A DNA stretch of 64,000 nt, taken from assembly GCF_014204865.1 (NCBI RefSeq), contig NZ_JACHMG010000001.1, positions 2,170,001-2,234,000 on the forward strand. Direction: 5' to 3'. Below, one piece after another: positions 1 to 8,914 of the stretch. The notes under the pieces were generated by a model. The model saw only the letters and a list, made by a program, of their open reading frames with translations, had not been told where the DNA came from and made no database searches. The first letter of the stretch is position 1. Each line of letters opens with the position of its first letter. A program made the translations under genes and the position numbers. This DNA comes from Amycolatopsis jiangsuensis (GTDB lineage Bacteria; Actinomycetota; Actinomycetes; Mycobacteriales; Pseudonocardiaceae).

Positions 1-444
1 CGCGACCTTCTCCATGGCAAGGAAAGCCTCGAGAAAGGCGACGTTGCTGTCGGGTGCGGCTTGCGGGTCGTCGATCACCCCGATGGCCACCGCGGTCGCC
101 TCCTCGGCGACAGCGACCGCGAAGGCGACAGAAAGGAGAACGGCATTGCGGTTGGGTACGACGTTCGGGCTCTGCCCGGGTGATTCCGGCTTACGATTCG
201 GCACCTCGACCGTCAGGTCGGTGAGTGAGGAGCCGTGCATGAGCATGCCGACCGAGCGCAGATCGACGATGTCGTGCGGCACCCCGAGCGTTCTCGCCGC
301 CCTCGCGGCGAACTTGTGTTCCACCAGGTTGCGTTGCCCGTAGTCCACGGACAACAACCGAAGTGCGTGTCCTTGGGCTCGGAGGTGGTGCGCCATGGTG
401 ACCGAGTCCAGGCCACCGGAAACAATTGCGACGGTTTTGCGCAT
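1..444 (-). CDS. queC: QueC-like 7-cyano-7-deazaguanine synthase family protein (partial, C-terminus off window)
   Basis: Canonical QueC turns 7-carboxy-7-deazaguanine, ammonia and ATP into preQ0. The 148 visible residues start at an ATG preceded by GAAAGG and carry the PP-loop SGGLDS (residues 9-14) and VPNRN (96-100), both expected of QueC. The segment after it reads GVIDDPQAAPDSN, where canonical enzymes have a His/Asp plus YPDCR block, so this copy is divergent and its exact reaction is uncertain. The zinc-binding Cys cluster would lie beyond the edge. It is the last visible gene of the minus-strand queE-queD-folE operon, 103 bp after the hydroxylase, so a deazaguanine substrate is very likely. 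Product could be preQ0 or a related amide or conjugate. Confidence 0.85.
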   Translation of the reverse strand, partial: MRKTVAIVSGGLDSVTMAHHLRAQGHALRLLSVDYGQRNLVEHKFAARAARTLGVPHDIVDLRSVGMLMHGSSLTDLTVEVPNRKPESPGQSPNVVPNRNAVLLSVAFAVAVAEEATAVAIGVIDDPQAAPDSNVAFLEAFLAMEKVA

Positions 445-547
445 GTTCTGCCTTTCGGCGCATAGAAGTCGACGGGTCGGCCGGTGGGGCCAAAGCAGCC
501 TTGCGGCTTGCACAGGAGCCGAAGCGTTGGCGACGCGTGGATCTCCG

Positions 548-1534
548 TCAGACCCCCGGTGTGGCCGGAACGCTCAGCCGCGTCGAACGGCGGCCCTTGC
601 GGTAGGTGAGATCGACTTCGGGCCGTGGAGCGTCCAGCCTGATGGTGAGAGTTCGCTCCTCACTCCACCCGACCAAGCGGTACTCGTTTCCGCCAAGGGC
701 CGCCAGCGGGAACGGGTGGCCATGGGGAGATCGGATGGCGAGCTCCGTACCGGTGTCGACGATGCTGAACTCCGCCAGGGGCTGCGGACCGTCGAGCGAC
801 CCGAACACCTCGGTCTCCAGCAGGTGCGCCGGCGCCTCGAACGAACATCGCGCGCCTTCCCGCTCCGAGTCCGTGGTAGCGGCGGCGGCGGGCCGGTTGT
901 AGAGCACTTCCGGGCCGTCGAAGTAGCCGGCCCAGTCCGCCGGGAACAGCTGCGCGAGAGCCGGAGTGACCAGCACGTCCACGACAAGATGGACGCGATG
1001 CTCGGTGCCGAGGTTCTGGATGTGGTGCTTGCGGCTGAAGTCGCCGAACCAGAACTCGCCGGGTTGCCAGCGGTGGACCTCTCCGTCGAGCTCCAGCGAT
1101 GCTTCCTCGTGGGTGATGACCGGCATGTGCAGCCGGGCCACCCCCCAGTCCGGGGCGAACTTGGCATCGTTGTGGGGATATCCGACGACTCCGGGTCCCA
1201 GATCCATGAACCTCGCCGCGTGGAGCGGCCCGGGAATCGACCGCAGGACCTCCTCCACGTAGGGCATGTGGTCCAGCCACTCGGTGTCGGCGAATTCCGC
1301 GCCGCCGGGGCCGCCCGCGTCGGTACGGGTCTTGTCACCCCCGGGGCTGCGCACCGGGAGGCAGCGCCAGTCCTGCGGCTCCTCCCACCTGGTCACCTGG
1401 CCGTTCGCGTACGCGCTCTGCTCATCCCACAGGTGGTCGCGCGCGGTCATGAGGTCTGCCAGCAGCCGGCCGGCGTCCAGTGTGGGGAGCAGACGGGCCG
1501 CTCCCGCCGGCGTCGAAGAATGGTTTTCGTTCAT
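548..1534 (-). CDS. Aspartyl/asparaginyl beta-hydroxylase-family Fe(II)/2-oxoglutarate dioxygenase
   Basis: 328 aa. The ATG at 1534 follows GGAAAGGACG; longer in-frame readings run back into folE and are rejected. The cupin-like core at about residues 115-190 has RLHMPV (His136), GEFWFGD, a second His at 170/171 and HRVHL with Arg180. This matches the iron and 2-oxoglutarate ligands of the Asp_Arg_Hydrox fold. The roughly 140-residue C-terminal part is not recognised. It sits between folE (50 bp upstream) and the queC-like gene, so it probably hydroxylates a cluster intermediate or an amino acid or peptide side chain rather than serving tRNA queuosine synthesis. The substrate is unknown. Confidence 0.8.
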   Translation of the reverse strand: MNENHSSTPAGAARLLPTLDAGRLLADLMTARDHLWDEQSAYANGQVTRWEEPQDWRCLPVRSPGGDKTRTDAGGPGGAEFADTEWLDHMPYVEEVLRSIPGPLHAARFMDLGPGVVGYPHNDAKFAPDWGVARLHMPVITHEEASLELDGEVHRWQPGEFWFGDFSRKHHIQNLGTEHRVHLVVDVLVTPALAQLFPADWAGYFDGPEVLYNRPAAAATTDSEREGARCSFEAPAHLLETEVFGSLDGPQPLAEFSIVDTGTELAIRSPHGHPFPLAALGGNEYRLVGWSEERTLTIRLDAPRPEVDLTYRKGRRSTRLSVPATPGV

Positions 1535-1584
1535 CGTCGTCCTTTCCCGCAGGCTGGATCGGAACGGTGATCCAGCCTGACTCG

Positions 1585-2175
1585 TCAGGCCCGGAGCAGG
1601 TCGAACAGCTCTCCCCGGAGCTTCGGATCCGTGCCGAAATCCCCGCGATACGCGGTGGAGGTCATCTGCGCCGCGGCTTTGACGCCCCGCATCGTCATGC
1701 AAAGGTGCTCGCCCTTCGCTATGACCGCGACGTCCGCGGTACCGCTCAGCGTGCTGATCTCCAGCGCGATTTGGTCCACGAGGCGCTCCTGGACTTGCAG
1801 CCGGTGCGCGCACTGATGGGCGACCCTGGCGAACTTGGACAGGCCGAGCAGTTTCTCCCCTGGACGATATGCGATCGTCACGGCGCATTTGAAGGGCAGC
1901 AGGTGGTGCTCACACAGTGACCAGACCTGGATATCCGAGACGACTACGAGCTGACTGGTGCCGATCGACTCGAAAAGCGTGTCCAGCGAACCCGGCTCAT
2001 AGTCGATGAACTCCCGCCACCAGCGGGCGAACCGCTTGGGCGTGTCGCGGAGTCCGTCGCGAGTGGGATCCTCACCGATCTCCTCCAAGAGCCGGCGGGC
2101 GATGTCGACCAACGGATCTTCGGTCACCTTCGAAACCATCGGGTCGTCGTCCAGCCCTAATTCTGTTATCGACAT
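1585..2175 (-). CDS. folE: GTP cyclohydrolase I (FolE type)
   Basis: Opens GTP to 7,8-dihydroneopterin triphosphate, the first step of both folate and 7-deazaguanine synthesis. 196 aa, normal family length. Zinc ligands are visible as CEHHLLPF (Cys88, His91) and GEHLCMTMRG (Cys159), with the HQCAHRLQVQERL helix between. The chosen ATG at 2175 follows GAAAGGTGATC; the longer ORF start would run into queD. It lies 37 bp after queD and 50 bp before the hydroxylase in a six-gene leftward operon. Placement with queD and queE says this is a pathway-dedicated copy feeding deazaguanine, not the housekeeping folate enzyme. Confidence 0.95.
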   Translation of the reverse strand: MSITELGLDDDPMVSKVTEDPLVDIARRLLEEIGEDPTRDGLRDTPKRFARWWREFIDYEPGSLDTLFESIGTSQLVVVSDIQVWSLCEHHLLPFKCAVTIAYRPGEKLLGLSKFARVAHQCAHRLQVQERLVDQIALEISTLSGTADVAVIAKGEHLCMTMRGVKAAAQMTSTAYRGDFGTDPKLRGELFDLLRA

Positions 2176-2212
2176 GCGATCACCTTTCTCGCAAGATTCG
2201 AAGTCACCGGGC

Positions 2213-2575
2213 TTACGCCCGGTACTCTGCCCAGGTCTTGGGAGTTTCCGAGACGCGAACACAAGTCAGCTCGGGATACTCCAACAACCATGTCCGGTAG
2301 ACCCAGGCCGCCATGTTCTCGGCAGTTGGATTCACGTCCATCACATCATTGAGATGCCGATGATCAAGATTCTTGTCGATCCAGTCCTTGAATGTCGACA
2401 ACTCTCCATAGTCTCGAATGAAGCCAACCGGCAACAAGTCGGCGTCCTCGGCTCCGAGCTCGAGTTCGACTACATAATTGTGCCCGTGCATTCGGGCACA
2501 CTGATGCTCGGCCGGCAGGTCGGCCAGCTGGTGACTGGCCGAGAACTCGAACTTCTTCGTGATTTTGAACCCCAT
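2213..2575 (-). CDS. queD: 6-carboxy-5,6,7,8-tetrahydropterin synthase (QueD)
   Basis: Converts dihydroneopterin triphosphate to 6-carboxytetrahydropterin, step 2 of deazaguanine synthesis. 120 aa, typical for the T-fold family. Zinc histidines are His15 (SASHQL), His30 and His32 (MHGHNY). The catalytic Cys26 and the Asp71-His72 pair (DHRH) are present, with the pterin-anchoring Glu110 near the C-terminus. Spaced 37 bp from both queE and folE, so co-transcribed. No anomaly seen. Confidence 0.95.
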   Translation of the reverse strand: MGFKITKKFEFSASHQLADLPAEHQCARMHGHNYVVELELGAEDADLLPVGFIRDYGELSTFKDWIDKNLDHRHLNDVMDVNPTAENMAAWVYRTWLLEYPELTCVRVSETPKTWAEYRA

Positions 2576-2612
2576 CGATCCAAGCTCCCTAATCCTTCGT
2601 GCGCAGCGTTTC

Positions 2613-3326
2613 TCATACTGCCCGCTTGTCGCCCCACAACAATGTGTGCAGCCTGGTCGTCAGATTCCAGCCGCGCTCGACGACCGCGTCCGCCAGCTCG
2701 CTCATGTGCTTGGTGACGTCGTCGGCGGTGCGCCCGATCGGCATGATCCACACCGAGGAGAGGTTGAAGGTGGAAACCAGCTCCGCCACCTCATCGAGAT
2801 CACCGGTGTTCCGACAGACGAATTTGAAGGTGCTACCAGGCAGTTGCGCCAGGTTGACGAGCGCATTGGGGACGATCCTGCGCCGCCGGCTGTCGCCCGA
2901 GTGGGACAGCTTCGGCGAGACGTTGAACCTGACACCGGCGGCGGCGAGTTCGGGCGCGGCCGGGTGCGTCCCATTGGTCTCGATCTCGATCTCCAGGCCG
3001 CGGCCGGTCAATTCCACCACTAGGGGAATCAGCCGCTTCTGCTGCCCCAAGGGCTCCCCGCCGGAGATCACGATCAGATCGGTTCCGAATTCGAGCAGCT
3101 CCGCGACGACATCATCGACCGAGCGCCGGTGCAGTTCCTTGCGTGGATCGTGGGCGACGCCACTCTCACCAGCTCCGGTCCAGTCCCACGTATAGGGCGT
3201 ATCACACCACGAGCACGACAGGTTGCACCCGCCAAGCCGAAGGAAGGCGCATCGGCGCCCGAGCGACCGGCCTTCGCCCTGTACGGTCGGACCGAAAATT
3301 TCGTTGACTACCAGCCCCTGCTCCAT
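2613..3326 (-). CDS. queE: 7-carboxy-7-deazaguanine synthase (QueE), radical SAM
   Basis: Radical-SAM ring contraction of 6-carboxytetrahydropterin to 7-carboxy-7-deazaguanine. 237 aa. The QueE-type CX3CX2C cluster motif is at Cys34, Cys38 and Cys41 (GGCNLSCSWCDT), the SAM-contacting GGEP at 89-92, and the N-terminal EIFGPTVQGEG substrate loop is intact. The ATG at 3326 has AGGAAG about nine bases upstream. It lies 13 bp after the methyltransferase, second gene of the operon. Confidence 0.95.
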   Translation of the reverse strand: MEQGLVVNEIFGPTVQGEGRSLGRRCAFLRLGGCNLSCSWCDTPYTWDWTGAGESGVAHDPRKELHRRSVDDVVAELLEFGTDLIVISGGEPLGQQKRLIPLVVELTGRGLEIEIETNGTHPAAPELAAAGVRFNVSPKLSHSGDSRRRRIVPNALVNLAQLPGSTFKFVCRNTGDLDEVAELVSTFNLSSVWIMPIGRTADDVTKHMSELADAVVERGWNLTTRLHTLLWGDKRAV

Positions 3327-3339
3327 GACACACCGCTTC

Positions 3340-4128
3340 CTATGAATGGGACGTGCCAGCGGTCATTGGCTTCTGCGCTTGCACGATGAACCAATGGCGG
3401 CTCAACCGGACACCCGCCGCTTCGGCCGCGGCGGCGACATACCGATCGAACGCACTCTTGTCAGCCATCGAGTCGTAGTCGTCAAGAATGGGAACAGCAT
3501 GAAGGAATGTATCCAGATCGCCCGCCGAGTGATAAAATTCCTCGAATCGAAACTCCCGCTTCTTGGTCACCAAGAAACCAGACTTGGACATGTCACGGGC
3601 AACTTCGCCGGCGAGGGGCCCGTCATTCCAACTGCCGAAGTTCTGCCCACGTTCGAACTCCTCCTTCAGCTCGCGCGCATCTTGCTCCCCGATCCCCATG
3701 TACACAAGAGTTCCACCTGGGCGGAGCACCCGCTTGAACTCGTCGAGGAACAGCGGTCCGCGACGCGAGGTGACCACGTCCAAGTGGTCGTCGGGAAATC
3801 CGGTTTCGGCGGCATCGCACAGTTCGAACGTGACGTTCGACGCGCTCACCGCGTCCCGGTTGCGGACGGCGCTCTCAAGCATCGAGGACGACAGGTCGAT
3901 CCCCTTTACCGCCTCATACACAAGTGATGTGCGCAGCAGACTGCGCCCGTCGGCACAGCCGACGTCCAGCAGCCTGGCCCGCGCACCTCCCAGCGCGATC
4001 ACCCATTCGTCGAAGAGGTCCTCCGGGCGACCGTCGACAAATACGTCGGTACTCCGTGCATCGCTGAAATAGCCACCGAACCGATCGGCAACCCGGGAGT
4101 AGAACTCCGCGTCCATGTCCATCGCCAT
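3340..4128 (-). CDS. SAM-dependent class I methyltransferase
   Basis: 262 aa with a Rossmann SAM-binding core: motif I LLDVGCADG (residues 53-61), an acidic loop 2 (GIDLSSSM), and the post-motif RVLRPGGTLVYMG segment, as in Methyltransf_11/25 proteins. It is the first gene of the deazaguanine operon, and the ATG at 4128 follows GGAAAGGTGAG. Tailoring methylation of the cluster product is inferred from context only. The C-terminal 100 residues do not suggest a particular substrate. The 286-bp divergent gap to the peptide gene at 4415 should hold the operon promoter. Confidence 0.85.
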   Translation of the reverse strand: MAMDMDAEFYSRVADRFGGYFSDARSTDVFVDGRPEDLFDEWVIALGGARARLLDVGCADGRSLLRTSLVYEAVKGIDLSSSMLESAVRNRDAVSASNVTFELCDAAETGFPDDHLDVVTSRRGPLFLDEFKRVLRPGGTLVYMGIGEQDARELKEEFERGQNFGSWNDGPLAGEVARDMSKSGFLVTKKREFRFEEFYHSAGDLDTFLHAVPILDDYDSMADKSAFDRYVAAAAEAAGVRLSRHWFIVQAQKPMTAGTSHS

Positions 4129-4414
4129 CGGTCGCTCACCTTTCCATGGGACTTCCCGGCAAGGTCTTCCCCGCCGGCGTCACCAAGCTCTCTGCTCGGT
4201 CACCCGCGCCCTACCCCGCAAGGGGATGCGAGCTCACCTGAACCAGTCTCCAGAGTTGCCTTATCGGCCCGGCATCACGTACGCATCCGCAGCGAGGACA
4301 GCCCGGGATAGAGTGACGATAGGCCAGAAATACGGCCAAGATGGGCGCATGGATGACACTGGATCCACCAGCGGAGTCGTGAAGATTACTTCACCAAGAG
4401 GAGGGCAGCACCAT

Positions 4415-4561
4415 ATGGCCGCCAATAACCTGATGTGCGCCGCCGTTGCCGCATTCGTGCTGATTTTCGGGGTGAACACGCGGCAGCCTGAGGCGGTGCA
4501 GCACCAAGCGGCCGTGTCGTGCACCGGCGAAGCGTGCGTCCTGAACACGCCCTGGACGTGA
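4415..4561 (+). CDS. Small peptide with hydrophobic N-terminus (48 aa), cluster-associated
   Basis: A very strong ribosome site, AAGAGGAGG, stands about nine bases before the ATG. Third codon positions are overwhelmingly G or C, so the ORF looks translated. Residues 1-20 (MAANNLMCAAVAAFVLIFGV) form a hydrophobic segment like a signal or membrane anchor. The rest is short and polar, ending in a two-cysteine tail (SCTGEACVLNTPWT). It is divergent from the deazaguanine operon and convergent with the SARP regulator. No family is recognised. Candidate roles are a secreted signal or pheromone, a modified-peptide precursor, or an unrelated small membrane protein. All three are inferences. Confidence 0.55.
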   Translation: MAANNLMCAAVAAFVLIFGVNTRQPEAVQHQAAVSCTGEACVLNTPWT

Positions 4562-4583
4562 CGGCCGGATCACGCCCGCGGCG

Positions 4584-7493
4584 TCAGCCGGCCGACTTCA
4601 TGGGCCGCCCCAGGATTACAACGATGTCAGCACGTGCCGCGGCCGCCCCGCGGTGGTCCAGGATTCGTTCTCGAACCCTGGCAGACTGCGAGTAGTAATC
4701 GACGGCGCGCTCCACCCGGTGCAAACACGCGTTCACCCGGCCGAGATCGTGCAGGACGTACCCCTCCCCGACCAGGTCTCCGTACGCCCCAACCATGGCG
4801 AGGACCTCGAGCAGGGTCCGCTCCGCAGCCTCGTACCGCTGCTGGTGGATCATCATTTGGCCCTGCCGCCGCAGGACCAGGGCCTGGCCGCGCTCGAAGC
4901 CGGCGGACCGGCAGATCCCGAGAGCCTCGTCGAGGTACCGCTGGGTCGGCACGAAGTCCGCTCGCCGCATCGTGATGTGCGCCATTTCACCCAGCACGTA
5001 TGCCCGCCCGACGACGTCCCGCGCCTGCACGAAGTTCCGCTCGGCGCTTTCGTAGAGGACCAGCGCCCGATCGTCGTCGCCGTGGTGGCGCTCGATGCAC
5101 GCCAGGTCACGTAGGCACAGCGCTTGACCAGTCGGCTCCCGCAGCCTCTCGAAGATTTCCAACGCGGTGCCGAGGTAGGGACGCGCCATTTCGTACTCGC
5201 CCCGGTACAAGTGCAGGGTTCCCAACGAGGCGAGTATCGCCGCCCGGCCTCGTTCGTTGCCTGCCTCCTGTGCCGCGGCCAGCGCGACTTGGTGGGTTCG
5301 CTCCCACAGTTCGGGGTAGCCACGGGCCTCGAACAGAGTTACCAGAGCCGTGGCGAGTTGCCAGCACAGCTCGTCCAGTCCGCACCGGGCCGCCAGCTCG
5401 ACCGCGTTCACCAGATTGGCCTGCTCGGTCTCCAACCACCCGAGCGGGTCGTGGACGCACTGCCGGAGGCCGACCTCCGGCGGCTGCCACCGTTCGGCCC
5501 GGCCCGCCACAATCGTGAATGGGCCTCCGTAGATCTCGTGGTGCGCCCGGTCCACGAGTGCCATCCAGCCGCCCACCATGCGACGTACCGCCGCGACTTG
5601 TTCCGCTTCGGAGATCTCCGACCGCAGCCGTTCCTGGGCGAACGTCCGCACGATCTCCGACAGCCCACATCGGAACTCCCCGTTCTGGTCCATGGCCGCG
5701 GTGTCGAGGAGTCGCATCTCGATGAGCGGTTCCAGCAGGTCGGCGGGATCGAGCGTGCGGTCGTCGATCAAGGCGGCACCGAGCCAGCTCGGAATTTCCG
5801 CCCCCTCGGCCAGGCTGATCATGCACAACAGCCGGCGGTCGGTCCTCGCCAGTCCGTAGTAGCTGACCGACAGGCTCGCCCGGATCGACAGCTCGCCGTG
5901 GGTCAGCTCGTCCAGCCGACGCTGCTCGTCCTCGAGCCGGTGCCACATGGTGGTCAGTGACCGGTGCGGACGCGCGGCGAGGCGCGCACCGATGATCCGC
6001 AGCGCGAGGGGCAGCCCGCCCACCAGGCGGATGAGAGACCGCGCCGCTTCCCGCTCACACTCCACCCGCTGTTCACCGATGATCCGTCCGAGTAGCTGGA
6101 TGCCCTGCTCCGGGCTCAGCGACTCCAGCTCGAATCGCCGGGCGCCCGGTAGTCCCGTGAGCTGGCCGCGGCTGGTGACCAGCACGCCGCTGCGGCCGGC
6201 TCCGGGTTGCAGGACCCGCAGCTGCGACTCGCCCACCGCGTCGTCCAGCACCACGAGGACCCGGCGATCGGCCAGCAGACTGCGGTACATTTCCGCGCGT
6301 TCGTCGAGCGCGTCCGGGATGGCCTGTCCGGGCACGCCCAACGCTCGGAGGAACCGCCCCAGCACCGCCGCGGGGTCCACCGGTTGACCACCCGGTCCGC
6401 GGAGGACGCAGTAGAGCTGCCCGTCCGGGAAGTGTTCGGCGGCGAGCCGGTGTGCCACGTGCCTGGCCAGCGTGCTCTTGCCGACACCAGGTCCACCGAG
6501 CAGCACGACCATGTTCGGCGGCCCCATTTCCGGCCCCTCGGTGACGGCACCGGAGATCGCCGAGACGATCCTGCCGTCGGCCACGAGGTCGCCGATGTCG
6601 GCCGGAAGCTGCCTTGGGGTGATCACGGGGTCGTCCGCGGCACAGGTCTCCGGCTCCGGCAGCGACGTCGCCTCGGCGGGAGACGGTTCGTCCGCTTCGG
6701 CCGGCACCAGACCGGCGTCGTCGGTCAAGATCGCTTGCGCGAGCCGGCGCAGCTCCTTCCCCGGGGCCAGGCCCAGCTTTTCGCCGGACAGGGCGCGGCC
6801 TTGGTGGTAGACGTCCAGGGCTTCCGCCGGCCGACCCGAACGGTACAAGGCGAGCATGAGGTACCCCCGCGGCCGATCGCGCAACGGTTGCTGGGCGACG
6901 AGCTGCTGCAGTTCGCCGATCAGTCGCTCATGGCGGCCCAGCTCCAGCTCCCACCGGAGGCAGGTCTCCACCGCTTCCAGGCGACTCTGGTCCAACTGCG
7001 CCGCCGTACCGGCCAGGACCGCGCTGGGCAAACCGGCCAAGCACCGGCCCCGCCACAGGCTGATCGCCGAGCGGAGCGCCGCGACCGCGGCCGCTTTCCG
7101 GCCGTCACGGGCCAGGGCGTCCGCGGTCGTCACCAGACGGCCGAAGACACCGAGGTCGGTCGCATCCTCCGGAGCTCTCAGGAAATACCCGCGCGGGCGG
7201 GTCTCGATGGAGGCGTCGACTTTCCCGTCCGACAGCGCCTTGCGCAGCCGGGAGACGCAGATCTGCACCTGGGTACGCGCGGTCTTCGGCGGATCATCAG
7301 GCCAGATGACATCCACCAGGTAGCTGGTTTCCACCACCCGGTTCAGTTCAAGCACCAGAGCACCGAGAACGATTTCCTGGCGTCCGGGGGCGACGGACAC
7401 CGCACCCTGCTCGCCACTCACCTCGAGCGGACCCAGCACCCGGAACGAAGCCGCCACGACGCCATCGCTTTCATCGCCCGCCGAGAATGCCAT
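4584..7493 (-). CDS. AfsR/SARP-type regulator (OmpR-like DNA-binding, BTAD, NB-ARC, TPR)
   Basis: Large pathway regulator of the AfsR/RedD-DnrI architecture, 969 aa. The N-terminal winged-helix domain covers about residues 15-95 and the bacterial transcriptional activator domain about 100-250. An NB-ARC ATPase has its P-loop LLGGPGVGKST near residue 330, Walker B VLVVLDD and a GLPLAL motif. C-terminal TPR-like helices cover about 700-950. I prefer the ATG at 7493 over the GTG at 7499, because the AAGGGGGA site then has normal spacing. Its 3' end meets the peptide gene tail-to-tail. It probably activates the adjacent deazaguanine cluster and perhaps the region-2 genes. Confidence 0.92.
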   Translation of the reverse strand: MAFSAGDESDGVVAASFRVLGPLEVSGEQGAVSVAPGRQEIVLGALVLELNRVVETSYLVDVIWPDDPPKTARTQVQICVSRLRKALSDGKVDASIETRPRGYFLRAPEDATDLGVFGRLVTTADALARDGRKAAAVAALRSAISLWRGRCLAGLPSAVLAGTAAQLDQSRLEAVETCLRWELELGRHERLIGELQQLVAQQPLRDRPRGYLMLALYRSGRPAEALDVYHQGRALSGEKLGLAPGKELRRLAQAILTDDAGLVPAEADEPSPAEATSLPEPETCAADDPVITPRQLPADIGDLVADGRIVSAISGAVTEGPEMGPPNMVVLLGGPGVGKSTLARHVAHRLAAEHFPDGQLYCVLRGPGGQPVDPAAVLGRFLRALGVPGQAIPDALDERAEMYRSLLADRRVLVVLDDAVGESQLRVLQPGAGRSGVLVTSRGQLTGLPGARRFELESLSPEQGIQLLGRIIGEQRVECEREAARSLIRLVGGLPLALRIIGARLAARPHRSLTTMWHRLEDEQRRLDELTHGELSIRASLSVSYYGLARTDRRLLCMISLAEGAEIPSWLGAALIDDRTLDPADLLEPLIEMRLLDTAAMDQNGEFRCGLSEIVRTFAQERLRSEISEAEQVAAVRRMVGGWMALVDRAHHEIYGGPFTIVAGRAERWQPPEVGLRQCVHDPLGWLETEQANLVNAVELAARCGLDELCWQLATALVTLFEARGYPELWERTHQVALAAAQEAGNERGRAAILASLGTLHLYRGEYEMARPYLGTALEIFERLREPTGQALCLRDLACIERHHGDDDRALVLYESAERNFVQARDVVGRAYVLGEMAHITMRRADFVPTQRYLDEALGICRSAGFERGQALVLRRQGQMMIHQQRYEAAERTLLEVLAMVGAYGDLVGEGYVLHDLGRVNACLHRVERAVDYYSQSARVRERILDHRGAAAARADIVVILGRPMKSAG

Positions 7494-8562
7494 ACCCACT
7501 CCCCCTTAGCTCCCCAGCTCTGAACCAAGTCCTGACGCACCGCCGTGCGCGACCGGTAAAAGTACGTTCGCATCCGATTGACGACGCCGGTCCCTTGCTG
7601 ACGCCACTTCGCGCATTGCCGGCCATCGGACACACGTCCGGAAGCATTCAGCCGAAAATGCCGGTCGAGGCGCACCGAAAGGCCGCCTCACCCGAATGGG
7701 CGGCAACGGCTCGTTTGATTCGCATCGGCGCACAAGAACTCACCAATATCGCGAAAGGAAACGGCAGCCGCGGCGGTGGACCAACAGTAAAAAAACCGAC
7801 GAACAGCATAGGTACAACTAACCAAAAAGCGCCCGCAACGAACCATCACAGGGCACCCTGTTCGACATGCACAGCACCCCGCCGTCGCACGGCGACGAAT
7901 TCGCAGTCGTTTCAATGCCCGGCTGCAACTGGTCCCGCTCGCGGGAAAGCCGCCATGGTCACGGCCGCCTCGCCGCGAACCTCCGCGAACGACTCTCCGG
8001 CCCGGCCAATCCACCCCGATCGGACCTGACGCCGGCTCGAACCGGCGATCACGCCGACGTCACTCGCGCCGGCGTCCATCAAGACCCGTCGGCCACATGG
8101 CACCGAACGTCGTTCGCGAGACAGTCGTCTCACCGCGCCCGAAAACCCCCGCGGTACTGCTCACCCTGCGCCCTTCGGTCATGCCCTCATCCCCGGTCGG
8201 CTGAAATCACACTGAAACGACATCGGAAACGTCTTCGACACAGGGGACGATCCACCATGCCAAGCCCCAGACCATTCCCCGCCTGGAGTGGACGCTCCAT
8301 ACACAACTCAAGGTAGCAACGTGAACACCCAAGTGTCAAGAACGACCGTTCTACCTGCCTGGCGTGAGCTGCGGCGAACCAGAGCACAACCACCTGGACG
8401 AGTGGATCCCTGCGACGCGTGAGTCGTCCACGCCGAAGCCGACAGCACGAACGAGCCCTCCGCCACCGCGCGGCAGCCGCCACCTACCGCCTGATCTGCG
8501 GTTCGGCCGAATCAAACCGGCCCACGGATTCGCCCTCTGCAACACGGGTCGCCGCGGTAATC

Positions 8563-8626
8563 GGGGACTGGCGAGCGGCCAGTCTCGCGCGCGCATCTGC
8601 ACCACGACCTGAAACCGCCAGTCCCC
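8563..8626. repeat. Perfect 11-bp inverted repeat, 42-bp spacer
   Basis: GGGGACTGGCG at 8563-8573 is exactly complementary to CGCCAGTCCCC at 8616-8626. It lies in the gene-poor stretch. It could be a hairpin at the end of a lost gene or the remains of an insertion-sequence end. No coding sequence uses it as an evident terminator. Confidence 0.4.
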
Positions 8627-8734
8627 TTTGGCGTGAGCGCCGGGCCTGACGGCTCCCTGTCGAGTGATCTATCTCATCAAGACCGGCTTTGAAAGACGCG
8701 CGGTGCCGAACGGCGTGAAACACGCGGGGATGAC

Positions 8735-8914
8735 ATGGCGGTGTATGTCAAGTTCCCGGTGAAGAAAATCTCAGCGAAGACGCTGCGCCCCGTGGGTCGC
8801 ATGCCACGAGTGCGACGCCCGCCGCAATACCGGAGCCTTGCCGGTTTCGGGCGCGCGGATTGTCGGGTTCATGCGGTTTCGGCAGGAATGCGGTTATCCG
8901 GCATTGGCCCGTGA
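8735..8914 (+). CDS. Doubtful 59-aa ORF, no recognised family
   Basis: An open frame starting MAVYVKFPVKK, rich in Arg and Lys with no hydrophobic segment. There is no good ribosome site, and codon use is weaker than in neighbouring genes. It is recorded because it is the only frame in the 1.5-kb gap with a reasonable ATG. It may be a gene remnant or chance. Confidence 0.15.
   Translation: MAVYVKFPVKKISAKTLRPVGRMPRVRRPPQYRSLAGFGRADCRVHAVSAGMRLSGIGP

Noticed and set aside
548..1888. A 446-codon frame reading from folE into the hydroxylase
   Set aside because: The first 118 residues are folE in another frame; the hydroxylase has its own ATG at 1534 with a good ribosome site.
1585..3326. Housekeeping folate or tRNA queuosine genes
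   Set aside because: No tgt, queA or folate genes are adjacent; hydroxylase, methyltransferase and SARP neighbours fit a metabolite cluster better, although the left flank is unseen.
4562..4594. Bidirectional terminator between the peptide gene and the SARP
   Set aside because: Only a 7-bp CGGCCGG/CCGGCCG stem with a 19-base loop, reaching into the SARP coding end; too weak to annotate.
7688..8014. 108-codon minus-strand ORF in the gene-poor gap
   Set aside because: Arg/Gly/Cys-rich, no ribosome site, no family; treated as chance.
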